Source: JAJBWD01 sp041821285
GTDB taxonomy: Bacteria > Bacillota > Clostridia > Clostridiales > Clostridiaceae
Direction: 5' to 3'
Assembly: GCA_041821285.1 (NCBI GenBank)
Contig: JBGUER010000174.1
Location: 1-5,775 of the forward strand
DNA: 5,775 nucleotides
A program made the position numbers and the translations under genes. The notes under the pieces were generated by a model. It had not been told where the DNA came from, did not search any database, and saw only the letters and a program-made list of their open reading frames with translations. Position 1 is the first letter of the stretch. The number at the start of each line of letters is the position of its first letter. Positions 4,382-5,775 of the stretch are shown one piece after another.

Positions 4382-5775
4382 TTATTGCCTTCGCTGTTTT
4401 TTCCCCATACCGATAGTGTTAATTTTAGACACTATATTTATTTTTTGCGGAATTTTATAACTAGCTAATCCTTTTTTGCAATAGTTAATTATTTCTTCTT
4501 TATTTATAGAACATTCTTTTTTAACAACAATATCTGCAGCTAAGATTTCTCCTAGTACTTCATGGGGTTGAGAATAAGCTTTTGCTTCTAAAATTTGTGG
4601 ACAACTTATTAAAAATTCTTCTACTTCTTCAGTATGTACATTTTTACCTGCTACAATAATTATATTTTTCATTCTACCAACAATATATAAATATCCATCT
4701 TGATCTAAATAACCTATATCCCCTGTTTTTAACCAACCATCCACTATGGTTTGGTTTGTAAATCGTTCATTTCGATAATATCCAGTCGTTACTGAAGGTC
4801 CTGAAATATAAATTTCACCTTTTGTATTTAAACTACATTCCATTCCTTTTTGATCGCATATTTTTAAATTAAATATTGGTAAAACTCTACTTACTGCTCT
4901 TTCTCTACATTCGTCCAACATACTTCCTGTAACCATAGAACATGCTTCAGTTAAACCATATACGGGTATAATATTTTCAAATTTCATAATTTTTCTAAAC
5001 TGAATAACTTGTGCAGAATTAACTTGCTCACCACCAAGTAAAATTGCCTTTAAGCTTTTTATTTTTGCCATATTTAGTCTTTTGTAATTAAGAATAGCTG
5101 CTAATATCGTAGGTGAACAACCCGTAATCGATACTTCATATTTCTCAATTAAATCAAACAATTTCTTAGGATTAAGTTTACTATTATTTAATACCAACCT
5201 TCCACCAGCATTTAAAATAAGCAACAACTGTCCAATACTGCCTGTAACAGTTGTTAACGGTATAATAATCAATTCACATGTAGTTTTATCTGCATTGAAT
5301 GTATCCCTCACACATTCTATTTCAGAAATTATATTTTCATGAGACAAAATGACATACTTCGGATCGGATGTAGTACCTGTTGTAGGAAATAACATAGCAT
5401 TATTATTATTAAGATTTATTGGTAAATGATATATATCTTCTATAATATCAAACGATGATGAACAAATAGTATATTCAGAAATAATAATATTACAAATTTC
5501 TAATGAAGTCGTATTGATTTCATATTCAGTAATAACAGTATTAGCATTACAAAATTGAGCAATATTATTTATTTCATAGCTTGATAAACGAATATCAATA
5601 GGAATAACTGTCTTATTAGCAAACCAGCAGGCGAATGAAGCAATTGCAAATTCTATTTTATTAGAGCACAATACCAATACATTGCTATTACATTCCAATA
5701 ATTTTTTTGATAGTTTTATTGCCTCTCCGTATAAATTCCGATAAGATATTTCCATACCATCCTTATTTATAATTG
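4382..5775 (-). CDS. AMP-forming acyl/aryl ligase (ANL superfamily), 5' end outside window
   Basis: The enzyme activates a carboxylic acid with ATP to an acyl-adenylate, then transfers it to a thiol: CoA or, given the neighbour, a carrier protein arm. Numbering from the Met at 5755: phosphate-binding loop TTGTTSDPK 125-133, A5 motif YGLTE 266-270, A7 region GWLKTGD 340-346 with ribose-binding D346, hinge-region GRMKN 360-364, and a C-terminal GKKQRR with the likely catalytic K452. The small C-terminal domain is complete. The P-loop is unusual: T for the second Ser, S for the central Gly, and Y after the Lys. The Met at 5755 is probably internal. The frame stays open to the window edge and reads IINKDG before MEISYRNLYGEAIKLS, as in family members, where D/NG precedes the S/TY..L motif. 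So the gene likely begins about 20-30 codons further out. Substrate cannot be read from sequence. Fatty-acyl, aryl and amino-acid activating members are all possible. Confidence 0.92.
   Translation of the reverse strand, partial: IINKDGMEISYRNLYGEAIKLSKKLLECNSNVLVLCSNKIEFAIASFACWFANKTVIPIDIRLSSYEINNIAQFCNANTVITEYEINTTSLEICNIIISEYTICSSSFDIIEDIYHLPINLNNNNAMLFPTTGTTSDPKYVILSHENIISEIECVRDTFNADKTTCELIIIPLTTVTGSIGQLLLILNAGGRLVLNNSKLNPKKLFDLIEKYEVSITGCSPTILAAILNYKRLNMAKIKSLKAILLGGEQVNSAQVIQFRKIMKFENIIPVYGLTEACSMVTGSMLDECRERAVSRVLPIFNLKICDQKGMECSLNTKGEIYISGPSVTTGYYRNERFTNQTIVDGWLKTGDIGYLDQDGYLYIVGRMKNIIIVAGKNVHTEEVEEFLISCPQILEAKAYSQPHEVLGEILAADIVVKKECSINKEEIINYCKKGLASYKIPQKINIVSKINTIGMGKKQRRQ

Overview
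The window is visibly A+T-rich DNA with strong AAGGAGG-type ribosome binding sites, T-tailed hairpin terminators and A/T-ending codons. This points to a low-GC Gram-positive bacterium (Bacillota), probably Bacillales or a relative. The species cannot be fixed from the sequence alone. Decayed genes and palindromic repeats mark much of it as accessory DNA.

Left part (1-2478), plus strand. A hairpin at 38-73 probably ends a gene lying outside the window. It is followed by a gene-poor A+T-rich stretch. A 91-codon gene for an unknown charged, helical protein (339-614) comes next, with its own terminator (651-690). After two degenerate copies of a CGCTAAATAG motif comes the main gene of this half, at 811-2478. 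It encodes a 555-residue protein with a perfect SEC-C zinc-binding motif at its C-terminus and an R-N-x3-H motif typical of HEPN ribonucleases near residue 181. The pairing suggests a nucleic-acid- or ribosome-directed effector, possibly in defence or stress. That role is inference.

Middle part (2479-3992). No intact gene is convincing here. A minus-strand remnant of a hydrophobic protein lies at 2475-2815, and 2816-3071 holds nothing I can identify. From 3072 to 3264 there is a strong plus-strand terminator, a large perfect palindrome built on CGCTAAATAG and a second hairpin with matching ends. A minus-strand hairpin with a T-run follows at 3316-3383, and I see nothing in 3443-3526 that I can annotate. 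The palindromes therefore sit between converging transcription units, the usual place for REP-like elements. A minus-strand pseudogene at 3527-3992 carries one frameshift and two in-frame stops, but can be reconstructed well enough to read.

Right part (3993-5775), minus strand. An AMP-forming acyl/aryl ligase of the ANL superfamily, cut by the window end, is followed by a stand-alone acyl carrier protein. Together they form an activate-and-load pair: the ligase adenylates a carboxylic acid, which is then probably transferred to the carrier's phosphopantetheine arm. Such pairs start or feed specialised lipid, polyketide, peptide or cell-surface pathways. The rest of the operon should lie beyond position 5775.
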